From positions 1-64,000 of the forward strand of contig CAVQIP010000059.1 in assembly GCA_963712565.1 (NCBI GenBank): a stretch of DNA of 64,000 nucleotides, given 5' to 3'. The DNA comes from VAZQ01 sp963712565 (lineage in GTDB: Bacteria > Pseudomonadota > Alphaproteobacteria > Rhizobiales > Xanthobacteraceae). The notes beneath the pieces were generated by a model. That model saw only the letters and a program-made list of their open reading frames with translations. It searched no databases and was not told where the DNA came from. Shown piece after piece: positions 35,334-45,007 of the stretch; within the stretch, counting starts at the first letter, position 1, and each line of letters opens with the position of its first letter. A program made the position numbers and the translations under genes.

Positions 35334-36210
35334 ATGATGACCGCCTCCCTCCTCTGCCCCGATGCCTTCCTGTCTCCGCTCGAGATCGATGCCGCGGTCA
35401 CCCGCGCGCTTGCCGAAGATCTCGGTCGCGCCGGCGACATCACCTCGATCGCGACCATCCCCGAGGACACGCCCGCGCGCGCGGCGGTGGTCGCGCGCAA
35501 GCCTGGCGTGATCGCCGGCTTGCCGCTGGTCGTCGCCACCTTTCAAAAGCTCGCACCCGCGATCGAGATCACGGCCGAGGCACGCGACGGCGCGAGCGTG
35601 GCGGCGAAGACCACGCTGATGACGGTCGCGGGGCCCGCGCGCGCCGTGCTCGCGGCCGAGCGCACGGCGCTCAATCTGCTCGGCCAGCTCTCGGGCGTGG
35701 CGACGGCGACGCAGGAATTCGTCCGCCGGGTCGCGGGCACGCGCACGCGCATCTGCTGCACGCGCAAGACCACTCCGGGGCTGCGCGCCCTGGAAAAATA
35801 CGCCGTGCGCTGCGGCGGCGGCTTCAACCACCGCTTCGGCCTCGACGACGCCATGCTGATCAAGGACAACCACATCGCGGTCGCCGGCGGCATTCGCGCC
35901 GTGCTCGAGCGCGCGCGCGCGGCGGCCGGCCATCTCGTCAAGATCGAGATCGAGGTCGACACGCTCGATCAGCTGCGCGAGGTGCTCGACGTCGGGCTCG
36001 CCGATGCGGTGCTGCTCGACAACATGGATGTCGGCGACCATGCGCAAGGCGGTCGCCATGGTCGCCGGCAAGGTCCCGCTCGAGGCCTCGGGCGGCATCA
36101 CGCTCGACACCATCGCGGAGATTGCCAGCACCGGCGTCGACTACGCCTCGTCGGGTTGGATCACCCATTCGGCGCCCAATCTCGACGTCGCGCTGGACAT
36201 CGAGATGTGA
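35334..36210 (+). CDS. nadC: nicotinate-nucleotide pyrophosphorylase (carboxylating), frameshifted
   Basis: NadC converts quinolinate and PRPP to nicotinate mononucleotide. Motifs include ALAEDLGRAGDITS, ALNLLGQLSGVAT, TRKTTPGLRALEKYAVRCGG, NHRFGLDDAMLIKDNH and KIEIEVDTLDQ. The frame breaks at ~36032: GATGTCGGCGACCATGCG would read DVATMRKAVAMVAGKV with one G removed. The C-terminal part (LEASGGITLDTIAEIASTG, DYASSGWITHSA) is then in frame to 36210. Length minus one base is 292 codons including the stop, normal for NadC. ATG 35334 or 35337 starts it. An indel error is more likely than real inactivation of this essential step. Confidence 0.9.
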
Positions 36211-36219
36211 CGGGATGTC

Positions 36220-36242
36220 ATCGCCGGGCTTGACCCGGCGAT
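36220..36242. terminator. hairpin after nadC
   Basis: ATCGCCGGG (36220-36228) pairs with CCCGGCGAT (36234-36242) over a CTTGA loop, ten bases after the nadC stop. No T-run follows. The hairpin with 'GGGCTTGACCC' also belongs to an interspersed repeat type of these genomes, so it may be either. Confidence 0.45.
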
Positions 36243-36354
36243 CCATCTGCTCAGGGTAAATGCACGTTGGCTTCGCGAAGCAAATGGACCGGGTCCAGCC
36301 CGCGGCTAGTGCAACGAGTACGTCGCCCGCCTTTACCGATACTGGCTGGAATTT

Positions 36355-38037
36355 CTAAAGCTTCTTCGCCGCTTCCACGAGCTTCTTCGCCAATTCCATG
36401 GTCGAGGTTTCGTCGCCCCATTCGGGCGCATCCTCGCCGTCGCCCCACTTGCGCGGACGATAGAAGGTGTGGACGCCGAGCCGCTGCAGCTTGGTCATTT
36501 CGCGCACCCAGCCCGGGCGCACCCAATAGGCGTGGTAGTGCGTGGCCTTGCCGACCTCGGGCAGCCACAGCTTGCCGTCGAGCATTTCGGCCGCGATCGT
36601 CTTGGCCCGTTCCCACATGTCCGGCTCGCGCACGACATCGGGGATGCCGTCGCAGGCGAAGGTGAACTGGCACGCGAGATGGCGGTGGGCGTTCTGGTAG
36701 ACGACGCCGCAGACCGTGGTCGGATATTTGCCGGAGAACGCGCGGTTGAGCACCACCTGGGCGACCGCCATCTGGCCGCGGACGTGTTCGCCGCGCGCTT
36801 CGAAATAGATCGCCTCGGCGAGGCATTTCTCCGACTTGGGCCGGCTTTGCTCGTCGAGGCCGAGCCGCTCGGCCGGCGTCATCGGCCGCTGGTCATGCCC
36901 GGTGACCTCGCCCTTGCGCGCAACCGTCTGTCCGCCTCTGACGCCGTCCTTCATCACGACGCTCGGATCGGCCGGCAGCGGCGGCAAATCCTCGCGCGCG
37001 ACCGGGCTGTCCAGGATGCCCGCGCGCTCGTCGGGCCAGGCGGCGGGCGGGAGCGCGGCGAGCTTGATGTTGCCGTCGCCGTTGCCGGCGACCTGAGCAT
37101 CTTCGAAGCTCGGCGCTTCACCCGGCGCCCACGGCTCGATCGTGCCGATCCGCTGTCCCATCGGATCGACGCTGAAGTAAATCCGCGCCGCGCGCAGCGA
37201 CGGATCGACGTCCGCGGTGGCAAATCCCAGGCTGCTCACCGAGCGCATGCCGGCATCGCTGGCGGCCGCGGCGTCGGCACCGTCGCCGGCGAGCTTGTCG
37301 TCTTCGCCGGGCGGGGCGAGCACGGGATAAGCGGATTTCGTCTGCGAGCGGCCGGGAGCGAGGGTGGCGACGCGGTAATCGCCGGCGCTGGCGAGCGAGT
37401 ATCGGCTGGCGTTCTCGGCGGCCTCCGGTTGCTGCTGGGCGAACTCGGCCGGCGCCGGCTGCTCCACCGCCGCGGGCGATTCGGCGGCGCGCGCAACCTC
37501 GGCCGGCTGATCGGGCGGCGGTCCGCCCTGGGGCGTCTGTTGCGCGAGCGGCGGGCTTGCCTCGTCCGGCGGCAGTGCGTCGCGCTGCGCAACCTCGGCC
37601 TGCGCGGGCTTGAGCCGATCGCCCTTGATCGCAACGAGGCGATCGCCCCCGAACGTGACCCCGTAATCGCCCTTGCGGGTGCGGTCGACCACCGGGCCGG
37701 TGTAGGTGTTCGCGGCGAAGATGTCCTGGCCGCGCAGGCGATCGCGGACCGCCTCGGCGATATCCACCCCGTTCGGATCGAGGCTGGCCAGCGTGTAGCC
37801 CAGGGACGGCTGGATCGAGGCGCCCACGGGCTGCGGAGTGGAGAGCTTGGCTTGATGGATGGTGCCGAAGGTCGAGGCGAAGGCGGCCTTCTGCGATCGG
37901 TCGACGACCGGCTGACGCGCGATCAGCCCGGCGAGGTCCTGATATCCGACCTCGCTCGGCAGCAGCAGCAACATCAAAACGCCGAGGCCGAAGGGGGCGA
38001 AAAGGCCACCCTCCGACCCATTGCGCGTTGCTACCAT
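36355..38037 (-). CDS. SleB/CwlJ-type cell wall hydrolase (Hydrolase_2), large with disordered middle
   Basis: A 560-residue protein. Residues ~12-28 are a membrane anchor (LFAPFGLGVLMLLLLP). A long Pro/Ala/Gln-rich middle follows, and the Hydrolase_2 domain occupies the last ~150 residues: CLAEAIYFEARGEHVRGQMA with the catalytic Glu, AQVVLNRAFSGKYPTTVCGV, and CQFTFACDG. ATG 38037 is chosen over an upstream TTG at 38070. The family cleaves peptidoglycan during growth or separation. It probably acts in the periplasm, tethered to the inner membrane. Confidence 0.88.
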   Translation of the reverse strand: MVATRNGSEGGLFAPFGLGVLMLLLLPSEVGYQDLAGLIARQPVVDRSQKAAFASTFGTIHQAKLSTPQPVGASIQPSLGYTLASLDPNGVDIAEAVRDRLRGQDIFAANTYTGPVVDRTRKGDYGVTFGGDRLVAIKGDRLKPAQAEVAQRDALPPDEASPPLAQQTPQGGPPPDQPAEVARAAESPAAVEQPAPAEFAQQQPEAAENASRYSLASAGDYRVATLAPGRSQTKSAYPVLAPPGEDDKLAGDGADAAAASDAGMRSVSSLGFATADVDPSLRAARIYFSVDPMGQRIGTIEPWAPGEAPSFEDAQVAGNGDGNIKLAALPPAAWPDERAGILDSPVAREDLPPLPADPSVVMKDGVRGGQTVARKGEVTGHDQRPMTPAERLGLDEQSRPKSEKCLAEAIYFEARGEHVRGQMAVAQVVLNRAFSGKYPTTVCGVVYQNAHRHLACQFTFACDGIPDVVREPDMWERAKTIAAEMLDGKLWLPEVGKATHYHAYWVRPGWVREMTKLQRLGVHTFYRPRKWGDGEDAPEWGDETSTMELAKKLVEAAKKL

Positions 38038-38302
38038 CAGTAGGCTTGCCCCCGCCCCTGCAAAACGCAAACGTATCCTCCCGTCGGCACAAGGCGACGT
38101 GATGGCGCAAATGCGTCAGATTTTTTTTATTGCCGGATTAACCTTGCGATGACGTTAATCGGCCCGCGCATTGCCACAAAGTTGCCGCGAGGCAAGGGGC
38201 GCGCGGCACAACCTTGTCATGTCCCTCGCCGCGGGGATGCAGCAGCCACCGGCGTCGCCGGTCGATGGAGCCGTCAACCTATCGCGGCCACTGGAGTACT
38301 GG

Positions 38303-38324
38303 ATCACCCGCTTTCGCGGGTGAT
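38303..38324. repeat. hairpin of the CACCCGCTTTCGCGGGTG repeat type
   Basis: ATCACCCGC (38303-38311) and GCGGGTGAT (38316-38324) form a perfect 9-base stem over TTTC. It lies between the hydrolase and TAXI genes and resembles the arms of the repeat at 35217. Confidence 0.55.
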
Positions 38325-38392
38325 GACAGCCGTGAGAGACGGCGCCGCCGGCGAGACTGACGACCAGCGAGGACCCGATTACCCGCCCGTCA

Positions 38393-39368
38393 CTATTTCA
38401 TGCCCTTCTCGCCGAGATATTTCAGCGCGCCGGGATGCCACGGAATCGGGGAGTTCTTCTTCACCTGATTCTCCAGCGTTATGTTCTTGGCCTCGCCGTG
38501 CACGGCAGCGAGCTCGTCGCGCTTCTCGATGAAGGTCTTGACGATGTCGTAGGCGACCTGGTCGCTCATCTTGGCGTTGGCGACCAGGATGTTCTGCACC
38601 ACGGCGATGGCGTTGTCCTTGTCCTGGCCGGGATAGGTCTTCGCCGGGATCACGCCGGTGGTGTAGAGGTTGTGGTATTTCGCGTTCATCTTGTCGACCG
38701 TGTCGGCGTGGTCGATCAGCTTGATCTTCACGTTCGGGGTGGCGCCGAGATCGGTCACCGCGGCGGTCGGCAGCCCGCCGACCCAGAAGAAGGCGTCGAT
38801 CTTGCGGTCCTTGAGCGCGTTGACGGATTCGGCGACACCGAGCCGCTCGCGCTTCATGTCCTTGTCCTTGTCGAGGCCCGCCGCCTCGATGACGCGGAAC
38901 GCCATCACCTCGGTCGCGCTGCCGGGCGAGCCGGTGGAGACGCGCTTGCCCTTGAGGTCGGCCATTTTTTCGATGCCGGTGCCGTCGATGGTCACCACGT
39001 GCATGCGGTTCGGGTAGAGCACCATCAGGGTGCGCACGTCGACCGGGCTGCCCTTGAACTTGTCCTCGCCCTTGAGCGCGTCGAGCGCGGCGTCGACCAT
39101 CACCAGCGCGACCTCGCTCTGCTGCGAGCCGATCAATTTCAGATTATCCACCGAGCCGCCGGTGACGCGCGCCGTCGCCTGAACCCCCGGCACGTATTTG
39201 GACAGCACATTGGCCATGCCGCCGCCGAGCGGGTAGTAGACGCCGCCGGTGCCGCCGGTGGCGATGGCGATGTTGAGTCCTTGGTTGGCCCCCTGGCCGA
39301 AGGCCGCGCCGGCGATCACCGCCGCGCTCACGACCAGGGCGGAGAGCACTGAATCCGCTGCGCTTCAT
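38393..39368 (-). CDS. TAXI-family TRAP transporter solute-binding protein (signal peptide frameshifted)
   Basis: A ~324-residue periplasmic binding protein. The mature part is clearly TAXI: NIAIATGGTGGVYYPLGGG, VTGGSVDNLKLIGSQQSEVA and GSPGSATEVMAFRVIEAAG. The uninterrupted frame begins inside the signal peptide (LSALVVSAAVIAGAAF), while an ATG at 39368 in another frame gives MKRSGF. One extra base near 39352 joins MKRSGF to VLSALVVSAAV, a normal signal peptide. It lies 14 bases after the permease, so they form one operon. The ligand is unknown (glutamate, aromatic or other carboxylates are known for the family). Confidence 0.88.
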
Positions 39369-39382
39369 GTTGACATTCCTCC

Positions 39383-41440
39383 CTATTGCGGGCCGGTCGC
39401 TGGTAGCTGCGGCGTGGCCGGCGTCATGCGCTGTTTTAGCAGGACTGCGGCGGCAATCGCCAAGCCAAATGTCGCGGTGTAACTGATGTCGCGGCCGATC
39501 ACGGCTTCCATCAGCGCTTCGAGCAGGCTCGGAAACACCAGCAGCAGGCCCGCCAACGTCAACAGCAGGCGCTCGGCCATGGTGGTCTTGCGCAGCGCCC
39601 AGCCTTGCGCCGCCGCCGCCAGCGCCGCCAGCCCGAGCGCCGCCTTCCCGGTGATCAAGACGATGTCGATCCAGGAACCGTCCTTGGGAAGCTTGAGCAG
39701 CAGGCCGATGCCCTGCGGATCGAGCACGAACACGAACGGGACCAAAAACGCCGGCAGCGTGTATTTCCACGCTTGCAGCGTGGTCTTGTAGGGATCGCCG
39801 CCGGTGATGGCGGCGGCTGCGAACGGCGAAAGCGCCGTCGGCGGCGACACCTCCGACAGCACCGAATAGTAGAAGATGAACATGTGGGCGGCGTAGTCGG
39901 GCACGCCGAGCTTGATCATGGCGGGCGCCGCAATGACCGCGCAGATGATGTAGGAGGCGGTCACCGGCACCGCCAAGCCGATGATCCAGACGATCAGCGC
40001 GGTGTAGATCGCGGTGAGCAGCAGGCTGCCGCCGGCGTAATCGATCACGATCGAGGAGAACTTGAGGCCCAGCCCGGTCAGCGTGACGACGCCGACGATG
40101 ATGCCGGCAGTCGCACAAGTGGTTGCGGCGGTGAGCACGCTGGTCGAACCGTCGGACAACGTGCGCACCAGCTTCTTCGGCGTGATCGCGGTCTCGCGGG
40201 TGAGGAAGCTCAGACCATAGGTGAGCACCGTCGACCAGAACACCGACAGCGTCGGCGAGTAACCCCACAGCATGAAGATGACGATCGAGACCAGGGAGAC
40301 GAAGTGAAAGCCGTAGCGCCGCGTCATCTGCCACAGCGTCAACTCCTGCTCGAAGTTCACGGTCTGCGCGGCGAACCGCTTGGCGTCGAGCTCCACCATG
40401 AACAGCAGCGACAGGTAGTAGAGACAGGTCGGGATAACGGCCATCCAGATCACGTCGAGATAGCTGATCTTCAGGAACTCGGCGATCAGAAAGGCGGCGG
40501 CGCCCAGGACCGGCGGCGAAATGATCGCGCCGAGGCCGCCGGCCGCCAGCAGGCCGCCGGCCGCGTTCTTCTCGAAGCCCGCTCGCTCCATCAGGGGATA
40601 GGCGACGGCTCCGATCGTCACGGTGGTGGCGACGCCGGAGCCGGACGGGCCGCCGAGCAGGAAGGACGCCAGCACCACGGTGCGGCCGGCGCTGTTGGCC
40701 TTGTGGCCCATGAGCGCCATCGAAAAGTCGATGAAGAACTTGCCGGCGCCGGAATGCTGCAGGAACGCGCCGTAGATCGTGAACAGGATGATCAGGGAGG
40801 ACGAGACGTCGACCGGAATGCCGAAAATGCCCTCGAGCGTAATGAACAAGTGGCCGACCAGTTGCGCAACGTCATAGCCGCGGTGCGTCCAGGGCGGCGG
40901 CAGATACGGCCCAAAATAAGCGTAGGCCATGAACATCAGCGCCACGAACGGAACGATCCAGCCGGTGGCGCGTCGCGTCGCCTCGAGCAAGAGCACGATG
41001 AAGACCACCCCGAGCACGACGTCGAGATGGGTCGGCATGGTGGCGCGGTCGGTGAATTCCTCGCCGCCTTCGATGGCGTAAACCAGGATGGCGGCGGCCA
41101 CGACACCGGCGGCGACGTCCCACCAGCGGATGTGGTTGCGGAACCGCGTCGAAACCGGGAACAAGAGGAAGCTCAACATCAGGACGAAAGCGACGTGCGC
41201 GTAGCGCAGCGGCTGGGTGGTGATGATGGGGAAGCCGGTGAATGGCCACGCGCCCGCGATGGCGGCGTAGAGGTGGAACAGCGACATGACCACTGCGATC
41301 GTGGTCACCATCCGGCCGGCCCGGCCGACGAGCCGATTGACCACGCCCTCCTCGGCCTCGACGTAGGCCTCCGCCTGTTGCAATCGCTGTTCGGGGACGG
41401 CGGGCGCGGCGCCCGCAACCTCGGTCGCGTTCTCAGACAT
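39383..41440 (-). CDS. TAXI-type TRAP transporter fused permease
   Basis: A 685-residue DctQM-fused permease with about 16 membrane helices. The N-terminal part (MVTTIAVVMSLFHLYAAIAG and following helices) is the small subunit; the rest is the large DctM part with GPSGSGVATTVTIGAVAYPL, GLGAIISPPVLGAAAFLIAE and SEVSPPTALSPFAAAAITGG. It uses an ion gradient to import the solute delivered by the downstream binding protein. The gene order is permease then binding protein. The frame is intact. Confidence 0.93.
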   Translation of the reverse strand: MSENATEVAGAAPAVPEQRLQQAEAYVEAEEGVVNRLVGRAGRMVTTIAVVMSLFHLYAAIAGAWPFTGFPIITTQPLRYAHVAFVLMLSFLLFPVSTRFRNHIRWWDVAAGVVAAAILVYAIEGGEEFTDRATMPTHLDVVLGVVFIVLLLEATRRATGWIVPFVALMFMAYAYFGPYLPPPWTHRGYDVAQLVGHLFITLEGIFGIPVDVSSSLIILFTIYGAFLQHSGAGKFFIDFSMALMGHKANSAGRTVVLASFLLGGPSGSGVATTVTIGAVAYPLMERAGFEKNAAGGLLAAGGLGAIISPPVLGAAAFLIAEFLKISYLDVIWMAVIPTCLYYLSLLFMVELDAKRFAAQTVNFEQELTLWQMTRRYGFHFVSLVSIVIFMLWGYSPTLSVFWSTVLTYGLSFLTRETAITPKKLVRTLSDGSTSVLTAATTCATAGIIVGVVTLTGLGLKFSSIVIDYAGGSLLLTAIYTALIVWIIGLAVPVTASYIICAVIAAPAMIKLGVPDYAAHMFIFYYSVLSEVSPPTALSPFAAAAITGGDPYKTTLQAWKYTLPAFLVPFVFVLDPQGIGLLLKLPKDGSWIDIVLITGKAALGLAALAAAAQGWALRKTTMAERLLLTLAGLLLVFPSLLEALMEAVIGRDISYTATFGLAIAAAVLLKQRMTPATPQLPATGPQ

Positions 41441-41692
41441 GCCGCTTCCCGCCCGTGCTGAGCCCTACCGCACCAGAGCGGGATAAGGCCTCCTCCGCGC
41501 CCGAAAAGCCAGACCTTTTCGATGCCTGCAGGCCGGCTGTTGCATTGATCGAAAGTATGAGGACCGGCCGAGCGCTGGACGCGCGTCTGCGCCTCGCGCC
41601 CGGGCTCAGTAGGAAGCGAGGGCGCGCCGGGCTCGCGGCTCCCTCAGACCACAATGACCGGGATGTGGATCAGCGGCTGTCGGTCGCGCCCT

Positions 41693-44503
41693 TCACGCGT
41701 CCCGCGCCGGCGCCTTGCCGATTGCAGCCTGGGCGGCCGCGAGGCGGGCGATGGGAACGCGGAACGGCGAGCAGGAGACGTAGTCGAGCGCGATCTCGTG
41801 GCAGAATGCGACCGAGGCGGGGTCGCCACCATGCTCGCCGCAGATACCGACCTTGAGCTTCGGCCGCGTGCTGCGGCCGCGCTCGACGCCGATGCGCATC
41901 AGTTCGCCCACGCCCTCGCGGTCGATCGAGACGAAGGGATCGCTCGGCAGCACGCCGCGCGCCACGTAAGTGCCGAGAAAGCTCGCCGCATCGTCGCGGC
42001 TGATGCCGTAGGTGGTCTGGGTCAAATCGTTGGTGCCGAACGAAAAGAACTCCGCGCTGCGGGCGATCTCGGCGGCGCGCAGGCAGGCGCGCGGCAGCTC
42101 GATCATGGTGCCGATCTGGTACTCGACCCTGCTCTTGGTCTCGCGCGCGACCGCCTGCGCCATGGCATCGATGCTGGCCTTGACCAGGTCGAGCTCCGCC
42201 TTGGTGGCGATGAGCGGGACCATCACCTCCGGCACCACCGGCTTGCCGGTGCGCTTCGCCGCCTCGACCGCGGCCTCGAAGATCGCGCGCGCCTGCATCT
42301 CGGCGATCTCGGGATAGGCGAGCGCCAGCCGGCAGCCGCGGAAGCCCAGCATCGGGTTGAACTCCTGCAGCTCGCGGGCGCGATCCGCGAGCTTCTTGGC
42401 GTCGGCCCGCATGACGGCGGCGACCTCGGCGATCTCCTCCTCGCTATGCGGCAGAAACTCGTGCAACGGAGGATCGAGCAGCCTGATGGTGACCGGCAGG
42501 CCCTGCATGATCTCGAACAGCTCGACGAAGTCCGCGCGCTGCATGGGCAAGAGCTTGGCGAGCGCGGCCCGGCGGGACTTCTCGTCGTCGGCGAGGATCA
42601 TCTCGCGCACGGCGCGGATGCGGCCCTCGTCGAAGAACATGTGCTCGGTGCGGCAAAGCCCGATGCCTTCGGCGCCGAACTTCAAGGCGACGCGCGCATC
42701 GTTCGGGGTGTCCGCATTGGCGCGCACCCCGAGCTTGCGCACGCCATCGGCCCAGCCCATCAGGATCGCGAACTCGCCCGAGAGCGCGGGCTCGGTCATG
42801 GGCACGCGGCCCGCCAGCACCTGGCCGGTCGAGCCGTCGATGGTGATGACGTCGCCTTGCTTGAACGTCCGCCCGGCGACGCTCATGGTGCCGGCGGCGT
42901 AATCGACCCGCAGTGCACCGGCGCCGGAAACGCAGGGCTTGCCCATGCCGCGCGCCACCACGGCGGCGTGCGAGGTCATGCCGCCGCGGGTGGTGAGAAT
43001 CCCCTCCGCCGCGTGCATGCCGTGGATGTCTTCCGGCGACGTCTCGATGCGCACCAGGATGACGCTCTTGTCCTTCGCCTTGAGCGCCTCCGCCTCGTCG
43101 GCCGAGAACACGATCTCGCCCGACGCCGCGCCGGGCGAGGCGGGCAGCCCGGTGGCGACGACCGTGCGCTCGGCGTTGGGATCGATGGTCGGGTGCAGCA
43201 GCTGGTCGAGCGCGCCGGGATCGATGCGGCTGACCGCCTCGCGGCGCGTGATCAGCCCCTCGTTCGCGAGCTCGACCGCGATCTTCAGCGCCGCCCGGGC
43301 GGTGCGCTTGCCCGCGCGCGTTTGCAGCATCCACAGCTTGCCCTGCTCGACGGTGAATTCGAGGTCCTGCATGTCGCGGTAGTGGCGCTCGAGCACGCCG
43401 TAGATGCGGGTGAGCTCCTTGAACGCCGGCGGCAACGCCTGTTCCATCGACGGTTTGTCGGAGCCGGCTTCTCGGCGCGCGGCCTCGGTGATCTCCTGCG
43501 GGGTGCGGATGCCGGCGACCACGTCCTCGCCCTGGGCGTTGATCAGGAACTCGCCGTAGAGCCGCCTGTCGCCGGTCGAAGGATTGCGCGTGAAGGCCAC
43601 TCCGGTCGCCGAGGTCTCGCCCATGTTGCCGAATACCATGGCCTGGACACTGACCGCGGTGCCCCAGCTTTCCGGGATGTTGTGCAGGCGCCGATAGGTC
43701 ACGGCGCGCTGGTTCATCCAGGAGCCGAACACCGCGCTTATTGCGCCCCACAACTGCTGGTGCGGGTCCTGCGGGAACGGCTCGCCGTGCTCGTCCTCGA
43801 GCCGCTGCTTGTAACGGCGAACCAGCTCGACCCAATCGTCGGCGGAGAGATCGGTGTCGAGCGTGTAGCCGTTCCTGTCCTTGTGATCGTCGAGGATTTC
43901 CTCGAAGTGATGGTGGGGAAGGCCGAGCACCACGTCCGAGTACATCGTGATGAAGCGGCGATAGGAATCGTAGGCGAAGCGTCGGTCGCCTGCTTGCTTG
44001 GCCAGCGCCTCGACGGTCGCGTCGTTGAGGCCGAGATTGAGCACGGTGTCCATCATGCCGGGCATGGAGGCGCGTGCGCCCGAACGCACCGAGACCAGCA
44101 GCGGGTTGCTGCTGTCGCCGAAGGTCCGGCCGGTGATGCGGCCGACCTCCGCCAGCGCGGCGTCGACCTGCGAACGAAGGTCTTCGGGATAACGTTTTTC
44201 GTTCGCATAGAAATGGCTGCAGACCGCGGTGGTGATGGTGAAGCCGGGCGGCACCGGCAGGCCGAGATTGGCCATCTCGGCAAGCCCCGCGCCCTTGCCG
44301 CCGAGCAGGTCGCGCATGTCGGCGCGCCCTTCGGCCCGGCCATTGCCGAAGCGGTAGACCCATTTCGCCCTGCTCGGCTTGGTCTTGGCCGGCGCGCGCT
44401 TGCCCGCCGCGGCGGCATGGCGGCGCGCCGTTGCCGCGCGGCCGGACGCAGGGCGGAGGGGCTGCTTGTGCGATCGAGTACGGCGCGAACGGGATTTGAC
44501 CAT
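41693..44503 (-). CDS. ppdK: pyruvate, phosphate dikinase
   Basis: A 936-residue PPDK interconverting pyruvate, ATP and phosphate with PEP, AMP and pyrophosphate. Domain order: a basic ~45-residue extension, the ATP-grasp part (YRFGNGRAEGRADMRDLLGG, KGAGLAEMANLGLPVPPGFT), the phosphohistidine domain (TTRGGMTSHAAVVARGMGKP, His ~residue 480), and the PEP/pyruvate barrel (ICGEHGGDPASVAFC near the C-terminus with the catalytic Cys). The frame is intact. It lies in the common rhizobial ppdK-glyS-glyQ row; a DUF3096 gene and a repeat cluster separate it from glyS. Confidence 0.95.
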   Translation of the reverse strand: MVKSRSRRTRSHKQPLRPASGRAATARRHAAAAGKRAPAKTKPSRAKWVYRFGNGRAEGRADMRDLLGGKGAGLAEMANLGLPVPPGFTITTAVCSHFYANEKRYPEDLRSQVDAALAEVGRITGRTFGDSSNPLLVSVRSGARASMPGMMDTVLNLGLNDATVEALAKQAGDRRFAYDSYRRFITMYSDVVLGLPHHHFEEILDDHKDRNGYTLDTDLSADDWVELVRRYKQRLEDEHGEPFPQDPHQQLWGAISAVFGSWMNQRAVTYRRLHNIPESWGTAVSVQAMVFGNMGETSATGVAFTRNPSTGDRRLYGEFLINAQGEDVVAGIRTPQEITEAARREAGSDKPSMEQALPPAFKELTRIYGVLERHYRDMQDLEFTVEQGKLWMLQTRAGKRTARAALKIAVELANEGLITRREAVSRIDPGALDQLLHPTIDPNAERTVVATGLPASPGAASGEIVFSADEAEALKAKDKSVILVRIETSPEDIHGMHAAEGILTTRGGMTSHAAVVARGMGKPCVSGAGALRVDYAAGTMSVAGRTFKQGDVITIDGSTGQVLAGRVPMTEPALSGEFAILMGWADGVRKLGVRANADTPNDARVALKFGAEGIGLCRTEHMFFDEGRIRAVREMILADDEKSRRAALAKLLPMQRADFVELFEIMQGLPVTIRLLDPPLHEFLPHSEEEIAEVAAVMRADAKKLADRARELQEFNPMLGFRGCRLALAYPEIAEMQARAIFEAAVEAAKRTGKPVVPEVMVPLIATKAELDLVKASIDAMAQAVARETKSRVEYQIGTMIELPRACLRAAEIARSAEFFSFGTNDLTQTTYGISRDDAASFLGTYVARGVLPSDPFVSIDREGVGELMRIGVERGRSTRPKLKVGICGEHGGDPASVAFCHEIALDYVSCSPFRVPIARLAAAQAAIGKAPARDA

Positions 44504-44586
44504 GGAATCACAAACTGGAGTGCGCCCGGCCCCTAATGATCACGGCCGCCGATGCCGGCGCAAGCCAGCAGATGGCGGCGTTGCGG

Positions 44587-44742
44587 TCAGCGCATGAAAT
44601 GATAGATGCCGTTGAGCCCCACGATGCCGACCACGATCAGGTAGATCGCGACGATGTAGTTCAGCAGCCGCGGCATGATCAGGATCAAAATGCCGGCGAT
44701 GAGAGCAACCAGCGGCGTGATATGGGCGATGGTCAGCGTCAT
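44587..44742 (-). CDS. DUF3096 small membrane protein
   Basis: A 51-residue protein from ATG 44742, with a GGAGAT site just upstream. It consists of two hydrophobic helices: HITPLVALIAGILILIMPRL and NYIVAIYLIVVGIVGLNG. This matches the DUF3096 family of short inner-membrane proteins. The function is unknown. It lies between ppdK and glyS on the same strand. Confidence 0.85.
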   Translation of the reverse strand: MTLTIAHITPLVALIAGILILIMPRLLNYIVAIYLIVVGIVGLNGIYHFMR

Positions 44743-44814
44743 GGGGATCTCCTGGGTCCGGGTGGATAAACGACAACACGCAACGGTGGTTCCAGCTCGT
44801 CATGGCCGGGCTAG

Positions 44815-45000
44815 ACATCGCAAGTCGGGTTTACCCGACTTGCGACGCTCAACAATTGCGGAACTCGGGCAAGCCCGAGTTCCGTTGCAATCCATCCTCT
44901 TCGCAAAATATCTCGCGAAGAAGATGATGGCCGCGAGTCGAGTCCGGGGATGATCTTTCATAAGTCGATGGATGCGCGGGTCAAGCCCGCGCATGACGAA
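44815..45000. repeat. cluster of hairpin repeats between the DUF3096 gene and glyS
   Basis: Three strong hairpins follow each other. CGCAAGTCGGGT/ACCCGACTTGCG (44819-44844) has a 2-base loop. CGGAACTCGGGC/GCCCGAGTTCCG (44859-44884) has a 2-base loop. ATGCGCGGG/CCCGCGCAT (44972-44994) has a 5-base loop and is followed by GACGA. The last shares GTCAAGCCCG...GCATGACGA with a half-copy at ~28104-28122. They may terminate glyS transcripts or be selfish extragenic repeats. Confidence 0.7.
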
Positions 45001-45007
45001 TTGAGAG

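Noticed and set aside
41654..44536. A 960-codon open frame on the + strand opposite ppdK
   Set aside because: It is the antisense shadow of ppdK, rich in Ala/Arg/Asp, with no recognisable domain.
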